Source of the DNA: CAZUMW01 sp964621615
Lineage (GTDB): Bacteria > Desulfobacterota > WTBG01 > CAIYCZ01 > CAIRTM01
Assembly: GCA_964621615.1 (NCBI GenBank)
Contig: CAZUMW010000015.1
Span: 1 to 64,000, forward strand
Length of the DNA: 64,000 bases
Direction: 5' to 3'
Shown: positions 7,655 to 16,810 of the stretch, piece after piece
Position numbering within the stretch: the stretch's first letter is position 1
Layout of the letters: every line of letters starts with the position of its first letter
Notes under the pieces: generated by a model
Seen by the model: only the letters and a program-made list of their open reading frames with translations
What the model was told of the DNA's origin: nothing
The model's database searches: none
Position numbers and translations under genes: made by a program

Positions 7655-9275
7655 CATTCTTGTCGTACAGCTTGCCCGCACCGGTGATTTTCTGCAAACA
7701 GCACCGCTGCTCACCGCCCTCAAAGCCGATGCTCATACAGTCACGCTCAGCGTGCTTGTTGACAAACGGGTTGAAGAAACCGCACGGCGGTGTGCATGTG
7801 TAGATAATATTTTCACAATTGATACTTCGCTGCTTGACATGCTCATGCAGCAGGATAACGCATCCGCTGAAGAGCTGTATTCGGTGCTGACCGATGTTTC
7901 GTCACATATGCGCTCTCTTCATTTCGACAGGATAATAAACCTGAACTGCTCTATGGTGTCAGCGGTTCTGTCGTCATTTCCTGAATGTAGCAGCATTTCA
8001 GGATATTATATATCACCGCGCTCACGCAATCTTGTAAAAGATCCTTTTTGTATTTTTTTTAATACTGCTGTGTGCTTTGACCGGCTGGCACCGTACAACC
8101 TTGCTGACTGTTTCAGATTGATCGGGGGAATGCACTCGCACAGATCGAACATGTGCTATACACCGTTTCAGGAAGATCGGGATGAAGCACAGAAAAAATG
8201 TGCACAGCTTGGAATACGCACCGGCGATATTGTTGTCGCACTTCAGCTCGGTACCGGCCACCGCTTGCGGACCTGGCCACCTGGATATTTTGCACGATGC
8301 GCATCAGGGCTTTTAAAGAATGAACGCATTAAATGCATTCTTTTCGGCACCGCACAGGATGCGTCATCCGCTCAGGAATGTATCGAACTTATAGGGGCAC
8401 AAAGCACCGATGATATACAAGGCCGTATCTTCAATCTAACCGGCCGCACCTCTCTGCCCGCGCTCGCAGCTCTGCTTGAGCGATGCAGCCTGCTCATTGC
8501 CGGTGACACCGGTGCCATGCACCTGGCCGCCGCAGTCGGATGCCCGCAGCTTGCGTTGTTTTTCGGCCCGGCATATCTGCATCACACTGCGCCGTATGAT
8601 CATAAAAGCGTTGTTATTGCAACGAATGCTGACTGCAGCCCCTGTAGCGAGAGCATGCGCTGCGACGGTGAGCGCTGCCGGAACACAATACCCCCTGAGC
8701 TTGTTTCACAGGCCGCAATCTCGATGCTATTAAACCGGCACCTGCCAGCATGCGATCATAATAATGCCGATATATATGTTCCCGGATTTGATTCACAGGG
8801 CATTGTATATATGCCTGCAAGCCGCAGGGCATTGACATACAGTGAAATGCGGAATCTGTGCTATCGCAGCATCGGGGCCTGCCTTCATGGCTTTTTCTGC
8901 ATTACCGGCTGTGAGCCGCATCGCCCGCATGCGCTTATAAGACAAAACGGTTTTCATATTGATGAACATTTAAAAAAGTCGCTCGAGGAAATTGCCGCAT
9001 CAGGGCTTCCGCTTTCTGCTGCATCTCACTGCTCAATTGAGCAGTGTATGCTCAAAAGCTTAGAGGAAGAAATGTCTTTCTGGAGGCCGTGGATCACATG
9101 CTGTCATGAAATCCGCAGCAACATCGGGGATGCTGGGGGAGCATTTTTTGACGCCGGCACGCTGCTGCGCGCCGGCGTGCGCGAAGGCATAGCGTTCCTG
9201 AAGCAACACGCACAGAACGAAACTGATTTGCCGCATTACACAAACAGCGAGTGTACGTCATATGCCAGTCACTGA
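7647..9275 (+). CDS. Glycosyltransferase family 9 (heptosyltransferase-like), copy 1
   Basis: 542 residues. The N-terminus (ILVVQLARTGDFLQTAPLL) is the GT9 signature shared with LPS heptosyltransferases, and IAGDTGAMHLAAAVGCP near residue 285 is the nucleotide-sugar-binding region. A cysteine cluster (CSPCSESMRC, then ERC) near 325-340 resembles one common in this family. GT9 domains are about 340 residues, so the last 190 residues are an extension I cannot assign. GAGG lies eight bases before the ATG inside the upstream gene, and start and stop codons overlap, which implies translational coupling. Its place among CgeB-like and motility genes suggests flagellar or surface glycan assembly rather than LPS core. 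Confidence 0.85.
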   Translation: MGDILVVQLARTGDFLQTAPLLTALKADAHTVTLSVLVDKRVEETARRCACVDNIFTIDTSLLDMLMQQDNASAEELYSVLTDVSSHMRSLHFDRIINLNCSMVSAVLSSFPECSSISGYYISPRSRNLVKDPFCIFFNTAVCFDRLAPYNLADCFRLIGGMHSHRSNMCYTPFQEDRDEAQKKCAQLGIRTGDIVVALQLGTGHRLRTWPPGYFARCASGLLKNERIKCILFGTAQDASSAQECIELIGAQSTDDIQGRIFNLTGRTSLPALAALLERCSLLIAGDTGAMHLAAAVGCPQLALFFGPAYLHHTAPYDHKSVVIATNADCSPCSESMRCDGERCRNTIPPELVSQAAISMLLNRHLPACDHNNADIYVPGFDSQGIVYMPASRRALTYSEMRNLCYRSIGACLHGFFCITGCEPHRPHALIRQNGFHIDEHLKKSLEEIAASGLPLSAASHCSIEQCMLKSLEEEMSFWRPWITCCHEIRSNIGDAGGAFFDAGTLLRAGVREGIAFLKQHAQNETDLPHYTNSECTSYASH

Positions 9276-11100
9276 AACGATGTATGATAAAAACATGGAC
9301 GCGCTGAAGAGCGCACATCCTGAAGCAGCCGATGTGATATCGGGCGTCCGATCTTCGGCAGGCTTTCAACTGCTGCATGCAAAAAGCGGAGCACCCGTTT
9401 GCCGTGCCGATTCAATTACGCTTCACAGCATGTATGACCCGGAGAAGGAGGCTGAAGCTTTTGTGCGCTCATGTGAAGAAAAATATGAGTGCACGCCTCC
9501 TGATTCTATTGTCATATTCGGGTTCGGATTCGGCTATCATATCCGGGAAGCGCTGAAAAAAGGATATCGTGTAACGGTTGCAGAGCCGAGAATTGAAATT
9601 ATTCGCTTTGCCATGGAACATGTTGATTTTTGTGACCTTTTCGGACGGATTACGCTGATAACCGGAATCCATTTATACAGCGGCATAAGTGAAAAAAGCG
9701 CGTTATGGCTCCATCCACCATCAGTTAAGCTGAATCCGGGCGCTTATGAATCGTGTTCGATACACCGGAGATCACATAACAGCACACAAAGAAGTCGTCA
9801 TCAGATGACGTTGAAATCATCGATCCGTATTATGGTTGTTTCTCCGGTATACGGCGGATCCCTGCCGGTGGCACAGCATTGTGCAACCGCTCTGGAAGCC
9901 CTTGGCCATGAAGTACAGCTATGGGATGCCTCCATGTTTGCAGACCCGTTTCAAAAAATGCTCTCCCTGCAGCTCGACGAACGGAACACCAAAGTCCTTC
10001 ATGATATGTTTTTGCATCTTATATCTGAAATGATTGTCGCATCGTGTGCTCAGTTTGAGCCTGATTTGGTTCTGGGGCTTGCGCAGGCACCGATCAGCAC
10101 GGACGCAATACAGCGCTTGAAAGAAAACAATATCACAACAGCATTCTGGTTTGTTGAGGATTGTAATGTCATGCCGTACTGGAAAAAATATGCTCAAATG
10201 TATGATTTTTATTTTACCATTCAGGATGACACATTTATTCCGGAGCTGCGAAGGATGGGCGCACGGAACAGCTATTATCTACCTATGGCTGCTGATCCCG
10301 ATATTCACCGGCCCGTTACCCTCGACAGGCTGCAGTCTCAGAAGTACGGAAGCGATATATCATTCATGGGAGCCGGATATTATAACCGTCAGAAAATGCT
10401 TTACGGACTTATGGATTTTGATCTAAAGATATGGGGGACCGGCTGGGATCCCCGCTCGCCCCTTAGAAATCTGGTACAGAAAAACGGAGAGCGTCTTTCT
10501 GTTGATGAAACGGTAAAAATATACAATGCATCGCGCATAAATATCAATCTTCACTCATCAGTCTATCACGAAGGAGTTAATCCGGACGGAGACTTTATTA
10601 ATCCGAGGACATTTGAGGTGTGCAGCTGCGGAGGATTTCAGCTTGTGGATAGACGGTCGCTTCTGTCACGCCATTTCATTCCAGGGTCAGAGCTTGTCTG
10701 TTACGGCAGCCTTGACGAGCTCAGAAAGATAATAGACTACTATCTGAAACGCCCCGAGGAGTGCCGGAGAATTGCTGATAGCGGCAGAAAGCGCGTGCTC
10801 GGCGAACACACCTACCGACACCGAATGAGGGAAATGCTCGAATGGATAAAAGAACGAAAGCCGGATTGCTTCATGCCCAAAAATGCACATATGCCGGCTG
10901 TTTATGATATCGGCTCATTTTGCGCCCGCCATCCGGAAGCAGCTCATATATTTACCGAAGATTTATCCGGCTGCAGCAGCGCCGATCTGGACACTATCGT
11001 GAACTCCATTCGTTCAAAATCCGGAGAATTATCCGAACCGGAGGCGATGTTTTTGTTAATGAAGGAGTATTACAGCCTTTTCACCGAGGAAAGAACGTGA
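9262..11100 (+). CDS. CgeB-like (DUF3880 / Glyco_trans_1_2) glycosyltransferase, copy 2
   Basis: 612 residues with the same order as the gene at 5852: an N-terminal FGFGFGYHIREAL motif near residue 80, DUF3880-like middle (TAFWFVEDCNVMPYW near 295) and a C-terminal Glyco_trans_1_2 domain (RTFEVCSCGGFQLVD near 455). A tail of about 80 residues follows. The two copies differ widely in sequence, so the duplication is old or they were recruited separately. It overlaps the preceding GT9 gene by 14 bases and the following one by 4. The probable role is addition of a second sugar in the same glycan; donor and acceptor are unknown. Confidence 0.8.
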   Translation: MPVTETMYDKNMDALKSAHPEAADVISGVRSSAGFQLLHAKSGAPVCRADSITLHSMYDPEKEAEAFVRSCEEKYECTPPDSIVIFGFGFGYHIREALKKGYRVTVAEPRIEIIRFAMEHVDFCDLFGRITLITGIHLYSGISEKSALWLHPPSVKLNPGAYESCSIHRRSHNSTQRSRHQMTLKSSIRIMVVSPVYGGSLPVAQHCATALEALGHEVQLWDASMFADPFQKMLSLQLDERNTKVLHDMFLHLISEMIVASCAQFEPDLVLGLAQAPISTDAIQRLKENNITTAFWFVEDCNVMPYWKKYAQMYDFYFTIQDDTFIPELRRMGARNSYYLPMAADPDIHRPVTLDRLQSQKYGSDISFMGAGYYNRQKMLYGLMDFDLKIWGTGWDPRSPLRNLVQKNGERLSVDETVKIYNASRININLHSSVYHEGVNPDGDFINPRTFEVCSCGGFQLVDRRSLLSRHFIPGSELVCYGSLDELRKIIDYYLKRPEECRRIADSGRKRVLGEHTYRHRMREMLEWIKERKPDCFMPKNAHMPAVYDIGSFCARHPEAAHIFTEDLSGCSSADLDTIVNSIRSKSGELSEPEAMFLLMKEYYSLFTEERT

Positions 11101-12812
11101 ACCACGTACTGCTCATAAACATGGCGCGCCTGGGCGATATAATTCAGTCATTTCCCGCTCTGGAACGCATAAAGGATTCCCGGCAGGATGTTCGTATTAC
11201 ATGCATGGTAAACAGCCGGTTTGCGCAGGGGTGCGATTTGATTTCACAAATAGATAATGTTCTTGTCGTTGATTTCAAAAAGATACGGGATAATTATTTT
11301 AGCGAGCCTCATGGCCTTGAATATACCTATGAGTATTTATATTATTTCTTCAAAGAGCTAAACAGGTCCCAAACGGACTCGGTAATAAATATTACGCCAC
11401 ACTATATCGGTTTGTACTCGGCGTATCTTGCAGGGGACAGACAAGGCCTGAAAAGCTCCGTAACAGACTGGATGAGATACTACATTGCAGCTACCCGTAG
11501 CTGGAAGATGTTGCCTATGCACCTTTCAGACCTCTTCAGCCTCATCGCAGGCCATGCTCCGTATCCGGTAAAAACCGGGTTGCATATATCAGATGCTGCG
11601 CAACGGTGGGCTGATGGGTTCTATCGTACCAGCAAAATAGCACCCGATGATACTGTTATCGGCATTCATGCCGGCGCAAGCACGCGCGATAAAACATGGC
11701 CCGAAGAGAATTTTATAACACTGATACAAGCGCTGGCAGAAAAGACAGACGCGCGCATACTGCTTGTCGGATCAGGCGACGCAGGCCGGCTCGCAAATGA
11801 GTGCAGCGATTACAGTAACCGGCGTGTTGTAAACGCAACTAACCGCACTGACATCATGCAGCTTGCAGCCCTTGTCAACAGAATGTCCGTGCTTATTACC
11901 AATGACAGCGGTCCGATGCACATCGCCGCTTACTGCGGTACGCGTGTGATCAGCATTCATACCGGAAAAGAAAAGCTGTTCTCCACAGGACCGTACGGAA
12001 CAGGGCACATATGCTTTATGCCCCGCTTTCCCTGCTACCCCTGCGAGCATCCCGAGCGCTGTTCTAGCCAGCGATGTAGATGGGCAATACCTCCTGAGGC
12101 GGTTTTTAATGCAGCGCTGTCTCTTGCATACTGCTCAGGCAACATATATTCGGCAAAAACCAGATCATATGCCGGAGATACCTTCGCAGCGTATACATCT
12201 GCTTTCGATCATAACGGTTTTATGGATTATTACCCCTTGTCGAAAGCTGGGCTTCCGCAGTCTGAGCTGATTATGCGGTTCATGCGGATTATGTGGAACA
12301 TTGCGTTTGAAAACAGCTCAAGCCCACAGCGCTCTGCATGTGATACCATTCGCCAGCAGACGGGTGAATTATTGAAAATGTTAATCAGGTATTATGATGC
12401 TGAGTCGCTGGCTCATTTAAACAAAGCTTGGGAAAATATCGCCGCATACCTGAACGCGTTGAACGGATACGCATGCGAGGGAACGGCTGCTGCCGATACT
12501 ATTGCCGCGCATGCCAAATGTGCATCGCCTCAGCTTCAGGCGCTTGAAGAAATGAGCACAGTAATAGAGCATATCGATTATCGCATATTAAGCCATGGGG
12601 AAACACAGCCTGACTGCGCCATGATCAGCCGAATGTTCAGTTTTGAAAAAGAAAAACTTGAGGGCGAAACACTAGCTGATATGGCAATGCATACCCGCAG
12701 CATATATGAGCAGCTTGCAAAGCGCTGCAGCATACTCCAGCGTCTTGGAGACGAATTTTTCGAAATGCTTGAGCCACTGCTGCGCGCTGACCAAAAGGTA
12801 ATAAATATATAA
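11097..12812 (+). CDS. Glycosyltransferase family 9 (heptosyltransferase-like), copy 2
   Basis: 571 residues from a GTG whose GTGA overlaps the stop of the preceding gene; GAGGA lies about seven bases upstream. The frame extends further upstream, but the GT9 N-terminal signature (HVLLINMARLGDIIQSFPAL) begins exactly at this GTG. The binding-site motif ITNDSGPMHIAAYCGT is near residue 267 and a cysteine cluster (CYPCEHPERCSSQRC) near 310, as in copy 1. A C-terminal extension of more than 200 residues has no recognisable domain. It closes the second CgeB-like/GT9 pair and ends 29 bases before a motility-associated gene. Confidence 0.85.
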   Translation: MNHVLLINMARLGDIIQSFPALERIKDSRQDVRITCMVNSRFAQGCDLISQIDNVLVVDFKKIRDNYFSEPHGLEYTYEYLYYFFKELNRSQTDSVINITPHYIGLYSAYLAGDRQGLKSSVTDWMRYYIAATRSWKMLPMHLSDLFSLIAGHAPYPVKTGLHISDAAQRWADGFYRTSKIAPDDTVIGIHAGASTRDKTWPEENFITLIQALAEKTDARILLVGSGDAGRLANECSDYSNRRVVNATNRTDIMQLAALVNRMSVLITNDSGPMHIAAYCGTRVISIHTGKEKLFSTGPYGTGHICFMPRFPCYPCEHPERCSSQRCRWAIPPEAVFNAALSLAYCSGNIYSAKTRSYAGDTFAAYTSAFDHNGFMDYYPLSKAGLPQSELIMRFMRIMWNIAFENSSSPQRSACDTIRQQTGELLKMLIRYYDAESLAHLNKAWENIAAYLNALNGYACEGTAAADTIAAHAKCASPQLQALEEMSTVIEHIDYRILSHGETQPDCAMISRMFSFEKEKLEGETLADMAMHTRSIYEQLAKRCSILQRLGDEFFEMLEPLLRADQKVINI

Positions 12813-12841
12813 AACTACAACACTAATATGAGGAGGCTATG

Positions 12842-13456
12842 ATGGATATTGTTATTAATGGCACGCCGGTCAATGATACGGCAGCATCAGCGGACAACCT
12901 TGAGGATATTGTTGTCGGTCTGTCAAAAAGCGCTGTGCCGGAAAACCATCTTGTGGGTACAATCAGGGTAAACGGCCGGGAGTATTCAGAGCAGTATCCG
13001 GGAGAATCGCGCACGATCGACAAAAATTCTATCGAAAACCTGGAAATTGACACTGTACCCCTGAAAACCTATGTCAGCGCTGCATTAAAGGATACAGATG
13101 TGCTGCTTGAGCGCATTATTGCATCAACACAGAAAACTTCAGAACTGTTCAGAATGGGCGATGAATATGAAGCGTTTGAGAATTATGCAAATCTGCTTGA
13201 ATCCCTGCGCGCTTTTATTCAGTTTGTAAATACCGCAGCACAGACAACTCAGTGGGATCCAGCCGCTCAGAGCACGTCAGGCGCCTCAGTGAATGAAGAG
13301 TGGGAAAGATTGCAGGAAATAATACAGGAGCTTGGAAGCGTTCAGGATGAGGGCGATCTTATTCTGCTGGCCGACCTTCTTGAGTATGAATTGAATCCTG
13401 CCCTGTCGCGCTGGCAGGACATATTCAAACAAAAAGCACAAATTTTTGACAGCTGA
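12842..13456 (+). CDS. Uncharacterised protein in flagellar locus (204 aa)
   Basis: No family recognised. An acidic, helix-rich protein without signal peptide or membrane segment. The first 75 residues look like a small beta-rich domain (GTPVNDTAASADN...GTIRVNGREY); the rest is amphipathic helix. Two adjacent ATGs follow AGGAGG (12831-12836); the second, at 12842, has five-base spacing and is the better start. It follows the GT9 gene by 29 bases and precedes a FliT/FlgN-like gene, ahead of fliS-fliD-fliC. That position suggests an export or glycosylation accessory, but only by context. Confidence 0.75.
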   Translation: MDIVINGTPVNDTAASADNLEDIVVGLSKSAVPENHLVGTIRVNGREYSEQYPGESRTIDKNSIENLEIDTVPLKTYVSAALKDTDVLLERIIASTQKTSELFRMGDEYEAFENYANLLESLRAFIQFVNTAAQTTQWDPAAQSTSGASVNEEWERLQEIIQELGSVQDEGDLILLADLLEYELNPALSRWQDIFKQKAQIFDS

Positions 13457-13472
13457 GGCACACGGGTCTTTT

Positions 13473-13823
13473 ATGAACGCTAAAAAATACATTTCAATAC
13501 TTGATAATCTGTGCAGCCTTACAGAGTCCGCAATACAGCATGCACGTGATGATAATTTCGGCCCGGCAATACGCTGTATTCATAAGCGCAGCATGCTGCT
13601 TTCCAAGATACGGGATATGAGTACAATCGTTCACGGGAAGGAATCGGTCCGGTTAAAGCTCCTGGCGCTTCACAAAAGAAGCGATATCCTTCGGAACATT
13701 GTTCAGGAAAGCTTGAACTCAACGCACGGACGGCGTGAAAAGATAAAGCACATGAAAGGGCTGCGGAGAAGGTTTGCCGGGAAAAGCACTTTCATACCCA
13801 AGTTTATAGATAAAAAAATGTAA
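13473..13823 (+). CDS. Small helical protein, possible FliT/FlgN-like flagellar chaperone
   Basis: 116 residues from the ATG at 13473; the frame is open to a TTG at 13446 that overlaps the upstream gene. The N-terminal half is predicted helical with spacing typical of FliT/FlgN export chaperones (ISILDNLCSLTESAIQ, then D...AI..I..R..LL.KI), ending in a very basic tail (GLRRRFAGK). FliT-type chaperones hold FliD before export, and fliS and fliD lie convergently 18 bases downstream. Sequence similarity alone is too weak for a firm name. Confidence 0.6.
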   Translation: MNAKKYISILDNLCSLTESAIQHARDDNFGPAIRCIHKRSMLLSKIRDMSTIVHGKESVRLKLLALHKRSDILRNIVQESLNSTHGRREKIKHMKGLRRRFAGKSTFIPKFIDKKM

Positions 13824-13841
13824 CGGCTTCATTTATAGACG

Positions 13842-14291
13842 CTATCCCGTTACTGAAGCCTGAGGCCCGTGATAAACTGCAGCATCATTAACATTGGCTT
13901 TTCCCTCAGCAAACTGAGCAGAAACATCCTGCCAGGCATCACGCAGCTCAGTCATCAGGCGCAGCGTGTCCTCAACTTTTTTTATATCATTGTCGTTCAG
14001 CACATCTGCCAGATGGCGCGTGAGGAAGTGATACAGCTTGCGCAGCGTCGCGGCTATGTCCTTTCCGCGATCCATATCAAGCGAGTTGTTAAGCTCATAA
14101 ATAATGTGCTGCACGCGGGAAATATACTGATTGCGCTTAATGGTGTCATTGCGCCTGTGGCACACGATTGCCTGCTTCAGCGATGCAACAGCAGCGTCAT
14201 ATATCATAACCACGATCTTGACGCGGTTGCTCGTGTTAACCTCAACATTTTTGTAGGCATGCGCATTTGCATAGGGATTGTAAGGACTCAC
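13842..14291 (-). CDS. fliS: Flagellar secretion chaperone FliS
   Basis: 149 residues. Typical FliS features: an N-terminal NPYANAHAYKNVEVNTSN segment, then a four-helix bundle with VVMIYDAAVASLKQA (residues 27-41) and a helix with LNNSLDMDRGKDIAATL near 70. FliS binds the C-terminus of unpolymerised flagellin in the cytoplasm and delivers it to the export gate. It lies 32 bases downstream of fliD in the same direction, presumably on one transcript from the sigma-54 promoter before fliD. The C-terminal 20 residues (DAAVYHGPQASVTG) are longer than usual. Confidence 0.93.
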   Translation of the reverse strand: MSPYNPYANAHAYKNVEVNTSNRVKIVVMIYDAAVASLKQAIVCHRRNDTIKRNQYISRVQHIIYELNNSLDMDRGKDIAATLRKLYHFLTRHLADVLNDNDIKKVEDTLRLMTELRDAWQDVSAQFAEGKANVNDAAVYHGPQASVTG

Positions 14292-14323
14292 TGCATATCT
14301 CCTTTTGATGTGATGATCTATTG

Positions 14324-16636
14324 CTATCCGCTTATTTGATTGAGTCTCATTTCCATATATTGACTTTGGCTGTTTAGCTCGCTGAGTGTTTGCTCGAGGC
14401 GGGCATACCGCTGTATCAGACGCTGTTCAAGAAGATCTATGCGATCCTCTTCGCGATCAATTTTATCCTGGATGTTGTCGACAATGTCCTGATAATTCTC
14501 TTCAAGAACAGCAAGCGGTCCATCGTCCGGATCAGTAAGCGAATCGAGCTCATCTTTTAGATCACCGGCGATGCCGCGTTTTAAATCCACCTCAGCCGTA
14601 TAACTTTGTGCGACATTATTGACAACGACAACAAGTCCGGATTCAGGATACCCGGCAAGGCCGGTCAGGGTTGAGGTGGCTACATCCCATGATGCATCAT
14701 GCCATGTGCTGGTCCCTTTAAGGCGCATTTTGCTTTCCGAGGGATTCAGATGATTAAACTGTACTTCATAGGTCCCGGCGTCTGTAATCCCATCGATGTG
14801 ACTTTTATACGACACGTTAGAATCTGCTGCGCGACCTTCGAAATATGCGGCAAAAAGGTCTGCTACAGCGTCTGCATCGTCTGACAGAGCTTCGCTGAGT
14901 ACAACATCGTCGACAATGAGCTGCCCCTCTGTTTCCGAACCCGATTCGGCATCCGTATACACACCGATTTGCGAAAGAAGGGTATACTCATCATAGCCGT
15001 CCCTGAACCCGGAGGGCGGGCTGGCTACGATCGCGTTCAGCCTGTTTTTTATGTTGTCGACTGCATAGTTTCCCAGCAAAATACCGGCTTCGTTATTTTC
15101 CGTATCATATGCTGTTTTTTCCTGAACATAGGATCTGACATCATTGAATGCATCAACAAAATTATAAATATTTTGTTTTATCGAGGAGGTGTCTGAGTTA
15201 ACCGTAACGGTAGCAGAGCCGGTGCCGTTGAGCGACAGCTCAACCCCTGCGACAACATCGCTGACTGTATTGGTGTCGCGCTGAAGGTATTCATCGCCTG
15301 AAGGATAACCGTCTACCTTAACCATTGCATTCTGAGCGGACTGACTTTCAGTAAAGCTGCCCGAAAAGTCAGCATTATCAAGGGAATGTGAGATGTTTTC
15401 TATTTTGTATGCTTTGCCGGTCGATTGGCCGGTAAGCACAAGATGATACGCTGTCGAGAGACCTGTTCCGTCATTTATGATGCTTGCAGACACGCCGGGA
15501 TTTTCACTGTCGCTGTTTATTAAATCTGCAAGCTCTGACAGCGTCGTTCCGCCGGCAACATCAAGCTGTCGGATCTGCCCGTTATAGGTATATGAGAAGC
15601 TCTGGTCTGAAGATGTCACTGCTGTGGTACCGGTGTCGGAAAATCCTGCATGTATCTCTTTTTCAACTTTTGCAAGCCCATCATCCTGCGGGCTCTGCAA
15701 ATCAGGGTTCCAGACATCCACGGTGAACGTATCCCCGCCCTCAAGTGTATCGAGGTTTCCTGCAAATGAAATTTCAACACCCTGAAAAACCTCAAGGTCG
15801 GCAAACTCACTACCGCTAACGGAAACAGTTCCTGTGTTTCCCTCACCGTCAGACCAGTCCACACTGAAGCTGTCCGAGCCGAGGCTGTATGTGCCGGATC
15901 CAGATATGGTAAACTGAAATGTTTTGTTTGTTGTGCCCAGATAGTGGCCTCCCGAGGATACGCTGGCGGTTCCGGTCAGAGAGCCCTCAGCTGCATCTAT
16001 ACGGTCTCCGGCTGCAGACATGCTGAAATCAACACTGGTGTCATTAGAGTCGACAATAATTGTGTTTGAGTTCCCGCCGGCTCCTGCAGTGAGCACGATA
16101 CGGTAATTGTTTGAAGAAGAGCCGTCATCAATAACTTCAGCTGAAACAAGTGCAGATTCCGTATTTATTTCTGATGCGATACCATCAAGCGTATAATCAC
16201 CGCCGTTAAGTGTAATGGTTTCGGTGTTTGAGCCCACGGTTAGCTGCAGCTGATCGCCGACGACGGCAAAATCTGTTGTGTCGCTGTCCGCTTTACCGTC
16301 TGAAGCAAGGCGGTGTTTGATGGAGGAGCCGACTGTGATCCGGTACGAGCCGTTAATTGCCGAACTTGCTGCAGTTGCCGTCAAAACGTCATCGTCGGAA
16401 GAGGATGCTGTTTTGGTTAAAAACTCGCTTTCTCTGTCTAGCCCTTTAACAGTGGAATGAAGTGAAGACAGCTTGGTGTTCAGCGTCTGAAATGCATCTA
16501 TTTTGTTTTCCCATTCGGTCTGCCACTCCTCGAACGGCTCAATATATCGAAGGCGCTCGGCTTTGACAAGCGCATCAACAATACTGGCAAGATCTATTCC
16601 TGAGCCCAGCCCGGTAAATGAAATTGATTCAGCCAT
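14324..16636 (-). CDS. fliD: Flagellar filament cap protein FliD
   Basis: 770 residues; at the long end for FliD. The N-terminal FliD_N domain (FTGLGSGIDLASIVDALVKA at residues 6-25) and the C-terminal coiled coil (residues about 710-765, ending SQSQYMEMRLNQISG) are canonical. The extra length lies in a Ser/Thr/Gly-rich middle with beta-sandwich-like repeats (residues about 100-480), the surface-exposed part of the cap. FliD forms the pentameric cap under which exported flagellin folds. A sigma-54 promoter match lies about 50 bases upstream, and fliS follows. Confidence 0.93.
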   Translation of the reverse strand: MAESISFTGLGSGIDLASIVDALVKAERLRYIEPFEEWQTEWENKIDAFQTLNTKLSSLHSTVKGLDRESEFLTKTASSSDDDVLTATAASSAINGSYRITVGSSIKHRLASDGKADSDTTDFAVVGDQLQLTVGSNTETITLNGGDYTLDGIASEINTESALVSAEVIDDGSSSNNYRIVLTAGAGGNSNTIIVDSNDTSVDFSMSAAGDRIDAAEGSLTGTASVSSGGHYLGTTNKTFQFTISGSGTYSLGSDSFSVDWSDGEGNTGTVSVSGSEFADLEVFQGVEISFAGNLDTLEGGDTFTVDVWNPDLQSPQDDGLAKVEKEIHAGFSDTGTTAVTSSDQSFSYTYNGQIRQLDVAGGTTLSELADLINSDSENPGVSASIINDGTGLSTAYHLVLTGQSTGKAYKIENISHSLDNADFSGSFTESQSAQNAMVKVDGYPSGDEYLQRDTNTVSDVVAGVELSLNGTGSATVTVNSDTSSIKQNIYNFVDAFNDVRSYVQEKTAYDTENNEAGILLGNYAVDNIKNRLNAIVASPPSGFRDGYDEYTLLSQIGVYTDAESGSETEGQLIVDDVVLSEALSDDADAVADLFAAYFEGRAADSNVSYKSHIDGITDAGTYEVQFNHLNPSESKMRLKGTSTWHDASWDVATSTLTGLAGYPESGLVVVVNNVAQSYTAEVDLKRGIAGDLKDELDSLTDPDDGPLAVLEENYQDIVDNIQDKIDREEDRIDLLEQRLIQRYARLEQTLSELNSQSQYMEMRLNQISG

Positions 16637-16684
16637 TGTATGTTACATCCCGTGAGATGACAGCAACCTTTCACGAAATGTATA

Positions 16685-16700
16685 TGCAAATAAGACGCCA
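16685..16700 (-). promoter_or_regulatory. Sigma-54 promoter for fliD-fliS
   Basis: On the minus strand TGGCGT-N5-TTGCA; GG and GC spacing is exact and 9 of 11 fixed positions match consensus. The predicted start is near 16674, giving a leader of about 38 bases before the fliD ATG at 16636. Confidence 0.7.
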
Positions 16701-16757
16701 ATACACATATTGTTAAATTGCAAAGATATTTCAAGCAATTAGCAATATTGCACAATT

Positions 16758-16795
16758 AAAAAAAAGGATGACGGGAAATATTTTCCCCGTCATCC
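16758..16795 (-). terminator. Rho-independent terminator of fliC
   Basis: Perfect 10-bp stem GGATGACGGG / CCCGTCATCC (16766-16775 with 16786-16795), ten-base loop, followed on the minus strand by a run of eight T (16758-16765). It lies 15 bases after the fliC stop and separates fliC from fliD. Confidence 0.92.
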
Positions 16796-16810
16796 CGGGA
16801 GGGTAGCACA

